This document shows, in pieces, positions 45,321-55,596 of a DNA stretch of 64,000 nucleotides. The stretch's first letter is position 1, and every line of letters starts with the position of its first letter. The DNA comes from Telluria mixta (GTDB lineage Bacteria; Pseudomonadota; Gammaproteobacteria; Burkholderiales; Burkholderiaceae_D): the NCBI RefSeq assembly GCF_029223865.1, contig NZ_CP119520.1, positions 6,510,001 through 6,574,000 of the forward strand, read 5' to 3'. A program made the position numbers and the translations under genes. The notes below the pieces were generated by a model. It was not told where the DNA came from. It saw only the letters and a program-made list of their open reading frames with translations, and searched no databases.

Positions 45321-46220
45321 ATGGAAGACACATTGGACTGGAACGATCTTAAGTACTTTCTCGAAGTGGCGCGCGGGGGCAGCCTGACGCGCGCTTCCGA
45401 CGTGCTGCGTGTGAGCCAGTCGACCGTCAGCCGGCGCATCGCCGAACTGGAAGCACGTTTGTCCACGCGCCTGTTCGCGCGCCACCAGACGGGCTACCAC
45501 CTGACCGACGAAGGCCGGGAGCTGCTCGGGCGCGCGGAGGCCGTCGAGGACAACATGCTGGCGTTCGAACGAGGCGCGTCCGGCCTGAGTCCCGGCGTGT
45601 CGGGCATGGTCCGCCTGGCCACGTCGGACAATCTCGCATCGGATCTCGTGATCCCCGCCCTGCCCCGCTTCGTCGCGCGCCATCCGCAGCTGCGCCTGGA
45701 GATCGTGACGACGACGGCCGCCGTGGAACTGGGCCGGCGCGATGCCGACCTCGCGCTGCGTCTCGTGCGCCCCAGCCACGGCAACCTGAAGGCGCGCCGG
45801 CTCGGGGCGATGTCGTACGGCATGTACGGGCACCGCGACTATCTCGCGCGGCATCCCGCGCCCGCCGACGATCCGCTCGCAGGCCGTGCCATGATCACGT
45901 GGGACGAGGCACATGCGCACCTGCCGGCCTCGCAATGGCTCGCGAAGCGGGCGCCGGATGCGCACGTGGTGCTGGCCGCGTCGACCCTGCGCGCGCAGAT
46001 CGCGGCCGCGCGCGCGGGGCTCGGCCTTGCCATCATCCCGGACTTCCTCGTCGACGATCCCGACCTGGAACGCGTGCTGGCGCCCGGCGACGTGTTCAGC
46101 GACGGCGTCTGGCTCGTGATGCATGCAGATCTCGCCGCATCGAGCCGCGTGCGCGCCGTCGCCGACTTCCTGGCGGAGACGGTCGAAGCGGCGCGCGCCG
46201 CGCTGGCGGGCGAAGTTTAG
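45321..46220 (+). CDS. LysR-family transcriptional regulator
   Basis: A 299-residue LysR protein: HTH (about 8-66; SLTRASDVLRVSQSTVSRRIAELE), then the effector domain (about 95-295). Ser-Thr-Val-Ser in the recognition helix is typical. It lies divergent from the aldo/keto reductase with 106 bp between, the standard layout for a LysR protein and its target, so that is the probable regulon. Its 3' end overlaps the convergent amidohydrolase by 4 bp. Confidence 0.88.
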   Translation: MEDTLDWNDLKYFLEVARGGSLTRASDVLRVSQSTVSRRIAELEARLSTRLFARHQTGYHLTDEGRELLGRAEAVEDNMLAFERGASGLSPGVSGMVRLATSDNLASDLVIPALPRFVARHPQLRLEIVTTTAAVELGRRDADLALRLVRPSHGNLKARRLGAMSYGMYGHRDYLARHPAPADDPLAGRAMITWDEAHAHLPASQWLAKRAPDAHVVLAASTLRAQIAAARAGLGLAIIPDFLVDDPDLERVLAPGDVFSDGVWLVMHADLAASSRVRAVADFLAETVEAARAALAGEV

Positions 46221-47998
46221 CGGTTCTGGTAGCCCCCGTACGCGGCGACGGGACTCCACGCCGGCGACACCGGCAGCGCTTTCGGTGCCAGCGGCGCATA
46301 GTCGCCCGCGCCGTACACGACCTGGCCGTTGACGACGGTGAGCACGCTTTCCAGCCGCTTGATGCCCTCGGCATCCATGCCGAAGTAATCCTGCGGCAGC
46401 ACGACGAAGTCGGCGTACTGCCCTTTCTTCAACGTGCCCTTGACCTTCTCCTCGCCGCTCATCCACGCGGAACCCGTCGTGATCAGCTTCAGCGCCTCGT
46501 AGCGCGACAGGCGGTCGCCGTCCTGCCAGATCTGCAGGCCGCCGGCCGTCTTGCCCGTGACGGCCCAGTACACCGACGGCCACGGGTTGTAGCTGGAGAC
46601 GCGCGTGCCGTCCGTGCCCAGGCCGACGGGAATGCCCTGCGCGAGCATCTTGCGGATCGGCGGCATCTGGCGCGTCTGCTCGCCGTAGCGCTTCCAGTAC
46701 GACTCGCCCTGGAAGTGCATGCGGTCCTGCACGGCGATGCCGCCGCCCAGCTTCTTGATGCGCGCGAGGTCGGCGTCCGTCACGGTCTCGCCGTGGTCGA
46801 TGATGAAGCGCAGGCCCTTCAGCGGCGTCTGCGCATTGACCTTTTCGATCACGTCGAGGTCGCGCGCGATGCTCTCGCCATATGTCGCGTGCAGGCGGAA
46901 CGGCCAGCGGTTCTTCACGAGCAGCGACACGACGGGTTCCAGGTCGCTCTCCATCGATGCCGGCAGGTCCGGGCGGGGCTCCAAAAAGTTCTCGAAGTCG
47001 GCCGCGCTGGCGACGAGGTTCTCGCCGGCGCCTTCGGCCGAGAAGCCGTTCGGGTACAGCATGTGGTCGTTCTGCTTCGGATGCGTCATCGTCAGCCAGC
47101 GCTGGAAGTCGTCCAGTTCCTTGCCCGCCTTTTGCGCGAACAGGTAATACGCGGTGCGTACCGTCAGCTTGCCCTGCTTTGCCAATTCCAGCGATACGCC
47201 GTAGTCGTCCGGATAGTTCTGGAAACCGCCGCCCGCATCGATGGCGCTCGTCACGCCCAGGCGGTTCAGTTCGCGGTAGAACTGCAATGTGGAGTTGACC
47301 TGGTCGTCGTGCCCCAGCTTGTTCGTCTTCGCGAGGGTCGAGTACAGGATCAGCGCGTTCGGCTTGGCGATCAGCTTGCCGGTCGGCTGGCCGTTCGCAT
47401 CCAGTTCGACCTCGCCGTCCTTGTATCTGGTGTTGCGGTCGTAGCCCAGCGTTTCGATCCCCTTCTTGTTGAGGAAGCCGAGGCCGTACAGGTACAGGAT
47501 GAACACGGGCTTGTCCGGCACGGCCGCATTGATTTCTTCCAGCGTGGGCAGGCGCTTTTCCTCGAACTGCCATTCGTTCCAGCCGCCCACGACCTTCACC
47601 CACTGGCCGTCCGGCGTGCGCGCGGCCTGCTCCTTCAGCATCTCCAGCGCGCGGCTCAAGGAAGTCACGCCGTCCCAGCGCAGCTCCATGTTGTAGTTCA
47701 GGCCTTCGCGGATCACGTGCAGGTGCGAGTCGTTCAGGCCCGGGATCACGGTGCGGCCGTGCGCATCGATCACCTGCGTGTTCGCGCGCTTCAGTTTCAG
47801 CACCCTGGCGTTGCTGCCGGTGGCGAGCACCTTGCCGTCCTTGACGGCGATGGCCTGCACGAACTCGCCTTGTTTCGCCATCGTGGCGATCTTGCCGTTC
47901 GTGAGGATCAGGTCGGCCTGGGCGAACGCGGCGCCGGCCGTGAGGAATCCCGCTGCGGCCAGGGCGGCGCGCAGCGCAGTGGAACATGTCGTATTCAT
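46217..47998 (-). CDS. exported amidohydrolase (YtcJ-like, amidohydrolase_3 family)
   Basis: A 593-residue protein with a signal peptide (cleavage after AAFA), then a YtcJ-like TIM-barrel amidohydrolase: metal ligands in GLNDSHLHV, a long middle region, RLHATYGESI, IDHGETVTDADLARI and TDGTRVSSYNPW. Such enzymes hydrolyse imino or amide bonds of unknown substrates outside the cytosol. The end is a beta-sandwich (KGQYADFVVLPQDYF, VNGQVVYG). No operon partner is seen; the start faces a 102-bp spacer before the small gene at 48101. Confidence 0.86.
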   Translation of the reverse strand: MNTTCSTALRAALAAAGFLTAGAAFAQADLILTNGKIATMAKQGEFVQAIAVKDGKVLATGSNARVLKLKRANTQVIDAHGRTVIPGLNDSHLHVIREGLNYNMELRWDGVTSLSRALEMLKEQAARTPDGQWVKVVGGWNEWQFEEKRLPTLEEINAAVPDKPVFILYLYGLGFLNKKGIETLGYDRNTRYKDGEVELDANGQPTGKLIAKPNALILYSTLAKTNKLGHDDQVNSTLQFYRELNRLGVTSAIDAGGGFQNYPDDYGVSLELAKQGKLTVRTAYYLFAQKAGKELDDFQRWLTMTHPKQNDHMLYPNGFSAEGAGENLVASAADFENFLEPRPDLPASMESDLEPVVSLLVKNRWPFRLHATYGESIARDLDVIEKVNAQTPLKGLRFIIDHGETVTDADLARIKKLGGGIAVQDRMHFQGESYWKRYGEQTRQMPPIRKMLAQGIPVGLGTDGTRVSSYNPWPSVYWAVTGKTAGGLQIWQDGDRLSRYEALKLITTGSAWMSGEEKVKGTLKKGQYADFVVLPQDYFGMDAEGIKRLESVLTVVNGQVVYGAGDYAPLAPKALPVSPAWSPVAAYGGYQNR

Positions 47999-48100
47999 GA
48001 TGTCTTTCTTCGATTGCGAACGGGCGCAGGTTAGCGGACGATAATGTTCGGCGCCACTGTCTTACGACCGGGATGGCGACCTTCGTGTTAGCATCGAACG

Positions 48101-48298
48101 ATGGAACGACGAAGCGACTACAAGACCGCCCTCATGATCGAATCAACGATCCACGAGGCCCAGGAACAGAACCGCTCGCCCGCGCGCGCACTGGCGTCGC
48201 TGGGCGTGCCGTTCGAGATTGCGATGCGTGTGCTCACACGCCCGGACGAGCGGCGCCATGCGGTGCCGCCGCCACGCAGCGCGGAAGCTCAGGGATAG
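48101..48298 (+). CDS. small hypothetical protein, 65 aa
   Basis: A 65-residue protein starting [21 protein letters not shown], helical and charged, with a [18 protein letters not shown] central part. The family is unknown to me. It looks real by composition, and has its own promoter space, but no strong ribosome site is visible. The 3' end overlaps the convergent pirin gene by 10 bp. Confidence 0.55.
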   Translation: MERRSDYKTALMIESTIHEAQEQNRSPARALASLGVPFEIAMRVLTRPDERRHAVPPPRSAEAQG

Positions 48299-49209
48299 CG
48301 GACGGGCCGGCCCGGCAAATCAGGCAGCGGAATGAATTCCGTCTCGCCCGGGACTTGCGGAAAGCGCTGCGCTTTCCAGTCTTCCTTCGCCTGCTCGATG
48401 CGGTCGGACGAGGACGACACGAAATTCCACGTCAGGTAGCGCGGGCCATCCATCGGCTCGCCGCCCAGCAGCATCACGCGGGCGCCCCTGTTCTCGGTCG
48501 CCGCCAGGGTGACCGTCGCCCCCGGTTTCAGCACGAGGAGCTGGCCCTGTTCGAAGCGGCCGTCGCGGCCCAGGTCGAGCGTGCCGTCGACCATGTACAG
48601 CGCCTGTTCCGGATACTCGGCCGGCAAGGTCAGGCGCGCGCCAGGCTGCAGCGCCAGGTCGACGTAGAACAGCGGCGATTGCACGGGCACCGGCGAGCGC
48701 TTGCCGAAATAGCTGCCGGCGATGATGCGGGCGGTCGCGCCGTCGCCGTCGAGGATCGGCAGCTCCTGCGAACCGATGTGCGCGAAGGCGGGATCGCACT
48801 CTTCTTTCTCCTTCGGCAGCGCCACCCAGCACTGCAGGCCGAACAGGTTGGAGCCGGCGGCGCGCACGTCCGGGCCGGTGCGCTCGGAGTGGACGATGCC
48901 CTTCCCGGCCGTCATCCAGTTCACTTCGCCCGGCTTGATGTCCTGCACGGTGCCGAGGCTGTCGCGGTGGCGGATCTGGCCATCCAGCAGGTACGTGACG
49001 GTGGCCAGGCCGATGTGCGGATGCGGCCGCACGTCGATGCCTTCGCCCGCGTGGAACACGTGCGGTCCCATCTGGTCGAGGAAGACGAACGGGCCCACCA
49101 TACGCCGGTCCTTGTGTGGCAGCGCGCGCCGCACTTCGAAGCCGCCGCCCAGGTCGTGCGTGCGGGGGACGACGATGGTTTCCAGGCTCTCGTGTTCGAA
49201 CGCGTCCAT
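48289..49209 (-). CDS. pirin-family cupin protein
   Basis: A 306-residue bicupin of the pirin family: metal-binding His in [15 protein letters not shown] and the pair near [17 protein letters not shown], plus the C-terminal cupin with [20 protein letters not shown]. Bacterial pirins include quercetinases (YhaK, YhhW types) and regulators of central metabolism; role here unknown. It is the last gene of a minus-strand set with OsmC, DoxX and a second pirin, separated from OsmC by one base. Confidence 0.88.
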   Translation of the reverse strand: MDAFEHESLETIVVPRTHDLGGGFEVRRALPHKDRRMVGPFVFLDQMGPHVFHAGEGIDVRPHPHIGLATVTYLLDGQIRHRDSLGTVQDIKPGEVNWMTAGKGIVHSERTGPDVRAAGSNLFGLQCWVALPKEKEECDPAFAHIGSQELPILDGDGATARIIAGSYFGKRSPVPVQSPLFYVDLALQPGARLTLPAEYPEQALYMVDGTLDLGRDGRFEQGQLLVLKPGATVTLAATENRGARVMLLGGEPMDGPRYLTWNFVSSSSDRIEQAKEDWKAQRFPQVPGETEFIPLPDLPGRPVRYP

Positions 49210-49210
49210 G

Positions 49211-49594
49211 CTAGATAGCCTCCGTGGTGATCTGGATGGTGCCCGACAGCGTCTTGTGCACCGGGCATTTGTTGGCGATGTCGGTCAGCCGGGCCTTGGT
49301 CTCGTCGTCCAGCGCGCCGATGTATTCGATGGTGCGGTGCAGGCCATAGGCCGCGCCTTCCTGGCCATGTTTGATCGAGACTTTCACCTCATCCAGCGGA
49401 TAGCCCTTGCGCTTGGCATACAGGCTCACGGTGAGCGTCGTGCAGGCCGCCAGCGCGGCGGCCAGGATGTCGTGGGGTTCCGGACCGCTGTCCTCGCCGC
49501 CGAATTCCGGCTTCACGTCCGTCAGGAAGCGGTGCTTGCCGATCTCGATCACCTGCTGCAGCGGCCCGGTGCCGCGATGCGTCGTCACTTCCAT
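49211..49594 (-). CDS. OsmC-family protein
   Basis: A 127-residue OsmC/Ohr-fold protein. The two redox Cys are in [17 protein letters not shown] and [10 protein letters not shown], giving the active thiol pair of a peroxide-reducing protein. The [11 protein letters not shown] helix is typical. GAGGAG precedes the ATG. It lies in a set with two pirins and DoxX, all reading the same way, which suggests oxidant or electrophile defence. Confidence 0.88.
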   Translation of the reverse strand: MEVTTHRGTGPLQQVIEIGKHRFLTDVKPEFGGEDSGPEPHDILAAALAACTTLTVSLYAKRKGYPLDEVKVSIKHGQEGAAYGLHRTIEYIGALDDETKARLTDIANKCPVHKTLSGTIQITTEAI

Positions 49595-49674
49595 GGCTCG
49601 TTCTCCTCGTCTCTTTCGTTTGCGTGGATGTCCGCCACCCGTGTGCGCCAGGTCGCGGACTGATTGTACCCGTC

Positions 49675-50094
49675 TCAGGCAGCGCGGCTGCGCAGGACGT
49701 TCACTCGTGCGGCGCTCGTCGCGCGCTGGCGTTCGAAGTCGAACAGGGCCAGCAAGCCGCCGAAGACCGCCACGTTTTTCAGGAAGTGGTTCAGCTGATT
49801 CTGGAACTCAGCCGCGTCCGCATGCCAGAAGCCGTGGAAGATCAAGGTGACGGGCACCGTGAACAGCGCGAGCGCCAGTGCCGCATACTTCGCCTGGATC
49901 CCGGTGACCAGCGCCAGGCCGCCGCCGACCTCGAGCAGGATCGCGCCTGCCAGCAGCAACCCGGCCGCCGGGATGCCCAGGCTGTTCATCCACCCGGCCA
50001 CGTAGCCGAAGCCGATGATCTTGTTGATGCCCGATGCCAGGAACAGGACGCCCACCAGGGCGCGGCCGACGGGATAGAGTTTAGTGGTTTCCAT
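49675..50094 (-). CDS. DoxX-family membrane protein
   Basis: A 139-residue inner-membrane protein with four transmembrane helices, typical of DoxX (GRALVGVLFLASGINKI, GWMNSLGIPAAGLLLAGAI, LALVTGIQAKYAALALALF, HFLKNVAVFGGLLALF). DoxX-like proteins are tied to quinone and thiosulfate chemistry and to oxidative stress; the role here is inferred from neighbours. AAGGAG precedes the ATG at 50094; the extra residues upstream are dropped. It sits between the two pirin-type genes. Confidence 0.87.
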   Translation of the reverse strand: METTKLYPVGRALVGVLFLASGINKIIGFGYVAGWMNSLGIPAAGLLLAGAILLEVGGGLALVTGIQAKYAALALALFTVPVTLIFHGFWHADAAEFQNQLNHFLKNVAVFGGLLALFDFERQRATSAARVNVLRSRAA

Positions 50095-50145
50095 GATGTG
50101 CTCCTTGAATATCGTTGCGTTTGACTCGTTCATCGTTAAACAGGT

Positions 50146-50847
50146 TCAGACCGGCAGGTCGAACAGCAGCACTTCCGCATCCTTCGCATCCGACAGCGCC
50201 ACGACGGCCTCTTCGCTGATCTGGACGGCGTCGCCCGCTTCGAGGGCGCAGCCGTTCACGGTCAGGCTGCCGCGCGCCACTTGCACGTAGGCCTGGCGGC
50301 CCGGCAGCAGCGCATGGTCGACGCGCTCGTCACCGTCGAGGATCGTCGCGTAGATCGCGGCGTCCTGGCGCAGCGAGACAGAGCCGTCGCGGCCGTCGTT
50401 CGAGGCGATCAGGCGCAGCGTGCCGCGCTTGCTGTCCGTATCGAAGTGCTTTTCTTCGTAGCCCGGTGCGCCGTCCGTTTCGGCCGGGATCACCCAGATC
50501 TGCAGGAAGTGCACGGGTTCCGTCGCCGAGTGGTTGTACTCGCTGTGCGTGACGCCCGTGCCGGCGCTCATGCGCTGCACGTCGCCGTAGCGCAGGACGG
50601 AACCGTTGCCCATGCTGTCCTTGTGCTCCAGCGCGCCGTCCAGCACGTAGGAGATGATCTCCATGTTCTTGTGGCTGTGCGGGTCGAAGCCGCGGCCCGG
50701 GGCCACGCGGTCTTCGTTGATCACCCGCAGCGGGCCGACGTTCATGTGCGCCGGGTCGTAGTAATGACCGAACGAGAAGGTGTGCTGCGAGCGCAGCCAA
50801 CCGAAACTGGCGACACCGCGGTCCGAGCTTTTACGTACTTTCAGCAT
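50146..50847 (-). CDS. pirin-family protein (YhhW-like), first gene of the pirin/OsmC operon
   Basis: A 233-residue pirin of YhhW type: SFGWLRSQHTFSFGHYYDP at the start, metal ligands in GFDPHSHKNMEIISYVLDG and MSAGTGVTHSEYN with a Glu nearby. YhhW has quercetinase activity in E. coli. GGAGAACATC precedes the ATG. It leads a minus-strand set with DoxX, OsmC and another pirin, and its promoter has the same LysR-like box, A-tract and -10 spacing as the isochorismatase-type gene at 20.3 kb. Confidence 0.9.
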   Translation of the reverse strand: MLKVRKSSDRGVASFGWLRSQHTFSFGHYYDPAHMNVGPLRVINEDRVAPGRGFDPHSHKNMEIISYVLDGALEHKDSMGNGSVLRYGDVQRMSAGTGVTHSEYNHSATEPVHFLQIWVIPAETDGAPGYEEKHFDTDSKRGTLRLIASNDGRDGSVSLRQDAAIYATILDGDERVDHALLPGRQAYVQVARGSLTVNGCALEAGDAVQISEEAVVALSDAKDAEVLLFDLPV

Positions 50848-50959
50848 GATGTTCTCCTTGTGATTGTCAAGTCGGGTGTTCGATCCGTTCGAACACGCTG
50901 CGCTTTCCGGACTCTGCCGTGTTACCGGCTTGCTGTCGTAAGCGCGTTTCCATGGAAAG

Positions 50960-51025
50960 CATTATGGTCGCTGCGGGGCAAGAAGAAAAACGAGTTGTTT
51001 TATGGTCTATGATCGATTTTTTCGA
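50960..51025 (-). promoter_or_regulatory. LysR-like box and -10 of the pirin operon
   Basis: CTATGATCGATTTTTTCGA (51007-51025) matches the box at 20426-20444 at 17 of 19 bases. CATTATG (50960-50966), which read leftwards gives CATAAT as -10, lies 40 bp away, as at 20 kb. An AAAAACGAG tract sits between at the same offset. Confidence 0.6.
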
Positions 51026-51085
51026 TAGTCCCCCACCCCGCTCGGGCGCTACACTGTGTCGAAAGGGATAACCCGGGAGACACAC

Positions 51086-52765
51086 ATGCAAGCCAGCTAC
51101 GTCCACGGAGCGCATTCGCTCCCCCTCATCGGCGACACGATCGGCGCCCACCTGGACCGCATCGCCGAGCGCTACGGCGACCGTGACGCGCTCGTCATAC
51201 CGCACCAGTGCGTACGCTGGAGCTGGCGCCAGTTGCGCGAACGGGCCGACCGGCTCGCGGCCGGCCTGCTGGGCCTGGGCCTGCACCCCGGCGACCGCAT
51301 CGGCATCTGGTCGCAGAACCGCGCGGAATGGGTGCTCACGCAGTTCGCCACCGCCAAGGCGGGCCTCGTCATGGTCAACATCAACCCTGCCTACCGCCGC
51401 GCCGAGCTGGAATACGCGCTGGCCAAGGTCGGCTGCCGCGCGTTGATCCTCGCACCGGGTTTCAAATCGAGCGACTACCTCGGCATGCTGCGCGACCTCG
51501 TGCCGGAACTGGACGGCGCCGCCCCCGGGGAGCTGCGCAGCGCAAGGCTGCCCGAGCTGCGCCACGTGATCCGCCTCGGGCAGGAGTCGACACCGGGCAT
51601 GCTGGACTTCGACACGGTGGCGCAATGCGCGGGACCGGCCGACATGACGCGCCTGCACGAGGTGGCGCGCACCTTGCAGTTCGACGACCCGGTCAACATC
51701 CAGTTCACGTCCGGCACGACGGGCGCGCCGAAAGGCGCCACGCTCACGCACCACAATATCCTGAACAACGGCTTCTTCATCGGCGAGGCGATGGCGCTGA
51801 CGGAGCGCGACCGCCTGTGCATCCCCGTCCCGCTGTACCACTGCTTCGGCATGGTGCTGGGGAACCTCGCCTGCATGACGCACGGCGCGGCGATGGTCTA
51901 TCCGGGCGAAGGCTTCGATGCGGGCGCGGTGCTGGCCACCGTGCAGGCCGAGCGCTGCACGGCGCTGCACGGGGTACCGACGATGTTCATCGCGATGCTG
52001 GACCATCCGGAGTTCGCGTCCTTCGACCTGGGGAGTCTCCGCACGGGGATCATGGCCGGGTCGCCCTGCCCGATGGAAGTCATGCAGCGCGTGATGCGGC
52101 AGATGCACATGGACGAGATCACGATCGCCTACGGCATGACGGAGACGTCGCCCGTCAGCTTCCAGACGTCCGTCGACGACCCGCTCGCGTGCCGCGTCGG
52201 CACGGTCGGGCGGATCCACCCGCACCTGGAAGTCAAGATCGTCGACACGGACGGCAAGGTCGTCCCGCGCGGCGAAACGGGCGAGCTGCTCACGCGAGGG
52301 TACTCCGTCATGCTCGGCTACTGGGGCGACGACGAACGCACGCGCGAGGCGATCGACCCTGCCGGCTGGATGCACACGGGCGACCTCGCGACGCTGGACG
52401 CGGACGGTTATTGCCGCATCGTGGGCCGCGCCAAGGACATGGTGATCCGCGGCGGCGAAAACATCTACCCGCGCGAAGTGGAAGAGTTCTTATACCGCCA
52501 CCCGAAGGTGCTGGACGTGCAGTGCGTGGGCGTGCCCGACCCGAAATATGGCGAGGAGCTGTGCGCGTGCATCGTGCTGCGGCCGGGCGAACACGCGGAC
52601 GCGGACGAGATCCGCGCCTTTTGCCAGGGGCAGATCGCGCACTACAAGATTCCGCGCTACATCCGGTTCGTCGATGGTTTTCCGATGACGGTGACGGGGA
52701 AGATCCAGAAATTCATGCTGAGGAAGCAGATGGCGGACGATCTCGGGCTGGGGGACCGCGCATGA
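51086..52765 (+). CDS. AMP-forming acyl-CoA synthetase
   Basis: A 559-residue acyl-CoA ligase. The ATP motif is [16 protein letters not shown], the A5 motif is YGMTETS, the hinge region is [20 protein letters not shown], and the catalytic Lys is in [11 protein letters not shown]. It makes an acyl-adenylate, then acyl-CoA; chain length is not readable. ATG at 51086 with GGGAGA upstream is preferred over the frame start at 51056. Its stop overlaps the next gene by 4 bp. A -10-like TACACT (51050-51055) lies upstream. Confidence 0.9.
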   Translation: MQASYVHGAHSLPLIGDTIGAHLDRIAERYGDRDALVIPHQCVRWSWRQLRERADRLAAGLLGLGLHPGDRIGIWSQNRAEWVLTQFATAKAGLVMVNINPAYRRAELEYALAKVGCRALILAPGFKSSDYLGMLRDLVPELDGAAPGELRSARLPELRHVIRLGQESTPGMLDFDTVAQCAGPADMTRLHEVARTLQFDDPVNIQFTSGTTGAPKGATLTHHNILNNGFFIGEAMALTERDRLCIPVPLYHCFGMVLGNLACMTHGAAMVYPGEGFDAGAVLATVQAERCTALHGVPTMFIAMLDHPEFASFDLGSLRTGIMAGSPCPMEVMQRVMRQMHMDEITIAYGMTETSPVSFQTSVDDPLACRVGTVGRIHPHLEVKIVDTDGKVVPRGETGELLTRGYSVMLGYWGDDERTREAIDPAGWMHTGDLATLDADGYCRIVGRAKDMVIRGGENIYPREVEEFLYRHPKVLDVQCVGVPDPKYGEELCACIVLRPGEHADADEIRAFCQGQIAHYKIPRYIRFVDGFPMTVTGKIQKFMLRKQMADDLGLGDRA

Positions 52766-53361
52766 AGTGTCTCGTCGTGATCGCCCACCCCGTCCATGAC
52801 AGCCTGTGCCGCGCGCTCGCGCAGCACGCCATCTCCACCTTGACCGCCCACGGCCACGACGTGGTCGTCGAAGACCTGTACGGCGCCGGCTTCGCGCCCG
52901 CGTTGACTCCCACGGAACGCGCGAGCTATTACGGCCCGGCGTTCGATCCAGCCGCCACGGAAACGCACATCCAACGCCTGCAAGCCGCCGAGGCGCTCGT
53001 GCTCGTGTTCCCGACCTGGTGGTTCGGTTTCCCGGCAATGCTGAAAGGCTGGTTCGACCGCGTGTGGGCGCCGGGCGTCGCGTACGACCATGCCAGCGAC
53101 CTGGGGCCGATCAGGCCGCGCCTGGACAAGCTGCGGCACGCCGTGGCAATCACTTCCCTCGGCTCGCCGTGGTGGGTCGACCGCTTCATCCTGCGCCAGC
53201 CGGTAAAACGCGTGCTGAAGACGGCGCTGCTGGGGACGTGCGCGCCGCAGTGCCGGTTCGGGATGCTGTCGCTGTACCGGGCCGAGTCGCTCGCGCCGGA
53301 TCAGGTGCAGGCGTTCCGCGCCCGTATCGGAAGGACGTTGTCGAAGTGGGCGCGCGCCTGA
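52762..53361 (+). CDS. NAD(P)H:quinone oxidoreductase, flavodoxin fold
   Basis: A 199-residue flavodoxin-like NQO/MdaB-type protein: [14 protein letters not shown] at the N-terminus for FMN/FAD binding, [21 protein letters not shown] as the substrate and flavin loop, and GSPWW later. It would reduce quinones by two electrons, or similar substrates. The start overlaps the acyl-CoA ligase stop (ATGA), so the two are coupled. A LysR gene starts 34 bp after it. Confidence 0.87.
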   Translation: MKCLVVIAHPVHDSLCRALAQHAISTLTAHGHDVVVEDLYGAGFAPALTPTERASYYGPAFDPAATETHIQRLQAAEALVLVFPTWWFGFPAMLKGWFDRVWAPGVAYDHASDLGPIRPRLDKLRHAVAITSLGSPWWVDRFILRQPVKRVLKTALLGTCAPQCRFGMLSLYRAESLAPDQVQAFRARIGRTLSKWARA

Positions 53362-53394
53362 TACGATGCGCTCCCCGCTCTCGGACTCTCGCAC

Positions 53395-54342
53395 ATGCTC
53401 AGACTCAGCCTGGACGCCCTCCTTACCGTCGACACCATCGCCCGCCGCGGCAGCTTCTCGGCCGCCGCGAAGGAACTGTTTCGCGTGCCGTCGACGATCT
53501 CGTACACCGTCTCCAAGCTGGAAGACGACCTGGGCGTGCAGCTGTTCGAACGCTTCGGCCCGCGTGTCGTCCTCACGCCGGCAGGCGAAGAGCTGCTGAC
53601 GGAAGGCCGCTACCTGCTCAAGGCCGCGGGCGACCTGGAGAGCCGCGTACGCCGCGTGGCGTCCGGCTGGGAGACGGAATTCGCCATCGGCATGGACTCC
53701 GCCCTTGCCCCGCTCGGCCTGCGGGACGATATCCGCGCGTTTTATGAAGTGGCGGACCAGACCCGCCTGCGCATCGTGCGCGAAGCCTTGTCCGGCACGT
53801 GGGAAAGCCTGCTCGACCGCCGCGTCGACCTGCTCGTGGGCGCGGCCGGCGAAGGGCCGTCCGGCGGCGGCTACACGGCCGAACCGCTCGGGACGATGTC
53901 GTTCGTGTTCGTCGTCGCGCCCTCGCATCCGCTGGCGAAGATCCGGCACCGGCTGGGCAAGGCGGAGCTGACGGCGCACCGCGCGGTGTCCGTCGCCGAC
54001 TCTGTCCGCCTGCTGCAGGCGCGCACGGTGGGCCTGCTGTTCGGCCAGGACACGTTGACCGTGCCCGACATGCAGACCAAGTACGAATTCCAGCTGGCGG
54101 GCATCGGCTTCGGCTTCCTGCCCGAGGCCTGGGCGCGGGCCGACATCGCGGCCGGCCGCCTCGTCGAGAAGGAGGTCGAGGAACCGAAGCCCGACGAGAC
54201 CCTGTACATGGCCTGGCGCACGGGCGAGGAAGGCGCCGCGCTGAAGTGGTGGCGCGAGCGCATGCGCACGTCGTCGCCGGTGGAACGCATGCTTGCCCTC
54301 AACTGCCCGGTCGAGAGGGCAACACCCGATACCGCCGGGTAA
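53395..54342 (+). CDS. LysR-family transcriptional regulator
   Basis: A 315-residue LysR protein: HTH (about 5-60; [27 protein letters not shown]), then the effector domain. VPSTISYTV is an uncommon recognition helix. It ends with an extra tail after VERMLALNC. The gene follows the quinone reductase with 33 bp between and may regulate that pair. Operator C for the next unit begins 8 bp after its stop, so the next gene is transcribed separately. Confidence 0.87.
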   Translation: MLRLSLDALLTVDTIARRGSFSAAAKELFRVPSTISYTVSKLEDDLGVQLFERFGPRVVLTPAGEELLTEGRYLLKAAGDLESRVRRVASGWETEFAIGMDSALAPLGLRDDIRAFYEVADQTRLRIVREALSGTWESLLDRRVDLLVGAAGEGPSGGGYTAEPLGTMSFVFVVAPSHPLAKIRHRLGKAELTAHRAVSVADSVRLLQARTVGLLFGQDTLTVPDMQTKYEFQLAGIGFGFLPEAWARADIAAGRLVEKEVEEPKPDETLYMAWRTGEEGAALKWWRERMRTSSPVERMLALNCPVERATPDTAG

Positions 54343-54349
54343 GCGGAAC

Positions 54350-54395
54350 CTATACGTTCGTATGACTAGACCGCCCGCCCCGGGCTCCCGACAAT
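54350..54395 (+). promoter_or_regulatory. recurrent operator with -10 (promoter C)
   Basis: CTATACGTTCGTATGA (54350-54365) is followed by a 24-bp gap and GACAAT (54390-54395) as the -10. The transcript would begin near 54402, about 65 bases before the hydrolase start. The 16-bp site differs from A1 at two positions. Confidence 0.6.
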
Positions 54396-54466
54396 GTCCG
54401 GGTCCGGATTGCGGCGGCACGCGCTGTCCCTTCCGGCTTCCAGCCACCTACCTGAAGGGACACGCC

Positions 54467-55306
54467 ATGACCATCACCCGCACCGCCAACACCATCACGA
54501 CCCGCGACGGGACCATCATCCACTTCACGGACTGGGGCCACGGTCCCGCCGTCGTGTTCAGCCACGGCTGGCCGCTGCAGGGCGACGCCTGGGAAGACCA
54601 GATGATGTTCCTCGCGAACCACGGCTACCGCGTCATCGCCCACGACCGCCGAGGCCACGGCCTGTCGAGCAAGCCCTGGCACGGCAACCACATGAACGAC
54701 TACGCGGACGATCTGGCGCAGCTGGTCGAAGCGCTGGACCTGACGGACGTGACGCACGTCGGCCACTCGACCGGCGGCGGCGAAGTCGCGCGCTACATCG
54801 GCCGCCACGGTACCGGCCGCGTCAAGCGCGCCGTGCTGGTGGGCGCCGTGACGCCGCAGATGGCGATCTCGGACGCGAACCCGAACGGCGTGCCGATGTC
54901 CGTGTTCGACGGCATCCGCGCAGGCGTCCAGGCCGACCGCGCCCAGTTCTTCAAGGACCTGAGCATCCCGTTCTACGGCTTCAACCGCGAAGGCGCCAAG
55001 GATTCGCAGGGCGCGCGCGACACGTTCTGGCTGCAGGGCATGCAGTGCAGCGTGCGCGCCGCTTATGAGTGCATCAAGCAGTTCTCGGAAACGGACTTCA
55101 CGGAAGACCTCAAGAAGATGACGATCCCGACCCTCGTCATCCACGGCAGCGACGACCAGATCGTCCCGATCGACACCACCGCGCGCCGCGCCGTCGAGAT
55201 CCTGCCGCAGGGCCGCCTGGTCGTCTACGAAGGCGGCCCGCACGGCCTGGCCTTCACCCACAAGGACCGCCTGAACGCCGACCTGCTGGCGTTCCTGCGT
55301 TCCTGA
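54467..55306 (+). CDS. alpha/beta hydrolase, non-heme chloroperoxidase-like
   Basis: A 279-residue alpha/beta hydrolase. Nucleophile Ser in [13 protein letters not shown], acid in HGSDDQIVP, and His in [10 protein letters not shown] make a full triad. [10 protein letters not shown] forms the oxyanion region. The family includes cofactor-free haloperoxidases and esterases. AAGGGA precedes the ATG. Its promoter carries the recurrent operator (site C). The long open frame upstream is not coding. Confidence 0.9.
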   Translation: MTITRTANTITTRDGTIIHFTDWGHGPAVVFSHGWPLQGDAWEDQMMFLANHGYRVIAHDRRGHGLSSKPWHGNHMNDYADDLAQLVEALDLTDVTHVGHSTGGGEVARYIGRHGTGRVKRAVLVGAVTPQMAISDANPNGVPMSVFDGIRAGVQADRAQFFKDLSIPFYGFNREGAKDSQGARDTFWLQGMQCSVRAAYECIKQFSETDFTEDLKKMTIPTLVIHGSDDQIVPIDTTARRAVEILPQGRLVVYEGGPHGLAFTHKDRLNADLLAFLRS

Positions 55307-55324
55307 TCGGGTCATAGATCCACC

Positions 55325-55483
55325 TTACGCCGGCAGCGCCGCGCCCTCCACGGGGGCCGGCGCGTCGCTGGCGCCGAACAGGCCCGTCATCGCGACGGCC
55401 GACTCCGCCGTATGCACTTCCAGCAAAAGACACAGGCCCCCCATCAGGAGGCCCAGCATCACGAACGTCAGGTAATAACGCAT
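55325..55483 (-). CDS. 52-residue single-pass membrane protein
   Basis: A small gene of 53 codons. The product starts MRYYLTFVMLGLLMGGLCLL, one clear hydrophobic segment, followed by an acidic/Ala-Pro tail (EVHTAESAV; APAPVEGAALPA). It has one Cys in the membrane part. GGGGAGG lies five bases before the second of two adjacent ATG codons, so I use 55483. Reading leftwards it is preceded by the recurrent operator (site D) and a TACCAT -10, with a leader of about 30 bases. I do not recognise the family; the promoter is the main evidence that it is real. Confidence 0.6.
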   Translation of the reverse strand: MRYYLTFVMLGLLMGGLCLLLEVHTAESAVAMTGLFGASDAPAPVEGAALPA

Positions 55484-55521
55484 CATCGCCTCCCCAAGCC
55501 GGCCACATCGATCGTGAAATC

Positions 55522-55566
55522 ATGGTAGGCGCATATTCGCGCACGGGACAGTATCCTTTGGTATGA
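55522..55566 (-). promoter_or_regulatory. recurrent operator with -10, leftward (promoter D)
   Basis: Forward GTATCCTTTGGTATGA (55551-55566) reads TCATACCAAAGGATAC leftwards. TACCAT (forward 55522-55527) follows after 23 bp as a leftward -10, giving a transcript that begins near 55515, ahead of the small membrane protein. In the rightward direction the same spacing falls on the ribosome site of the LysR gene, so leftward use is preferred. Confidence 0.55.
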
Positions 55567-55596
55567 GTACCGTAAAACACACACGCCGAGGATAGG

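Noticed and set aside
45899..48034. 711-codon plus-strand frame across the amidohydrolase
   Set aside because: The minus-strand amidohydrolase has all family motifs; this frame is low-complexity and starts inside a LysR gene.
55551..55596. Operator D as a promoter for the LysR gene at 55597
   Set aside because: The expected -10 position falls on GATAGG, the ribosome site just before the start codon, which leaves no room for a transcript leader.
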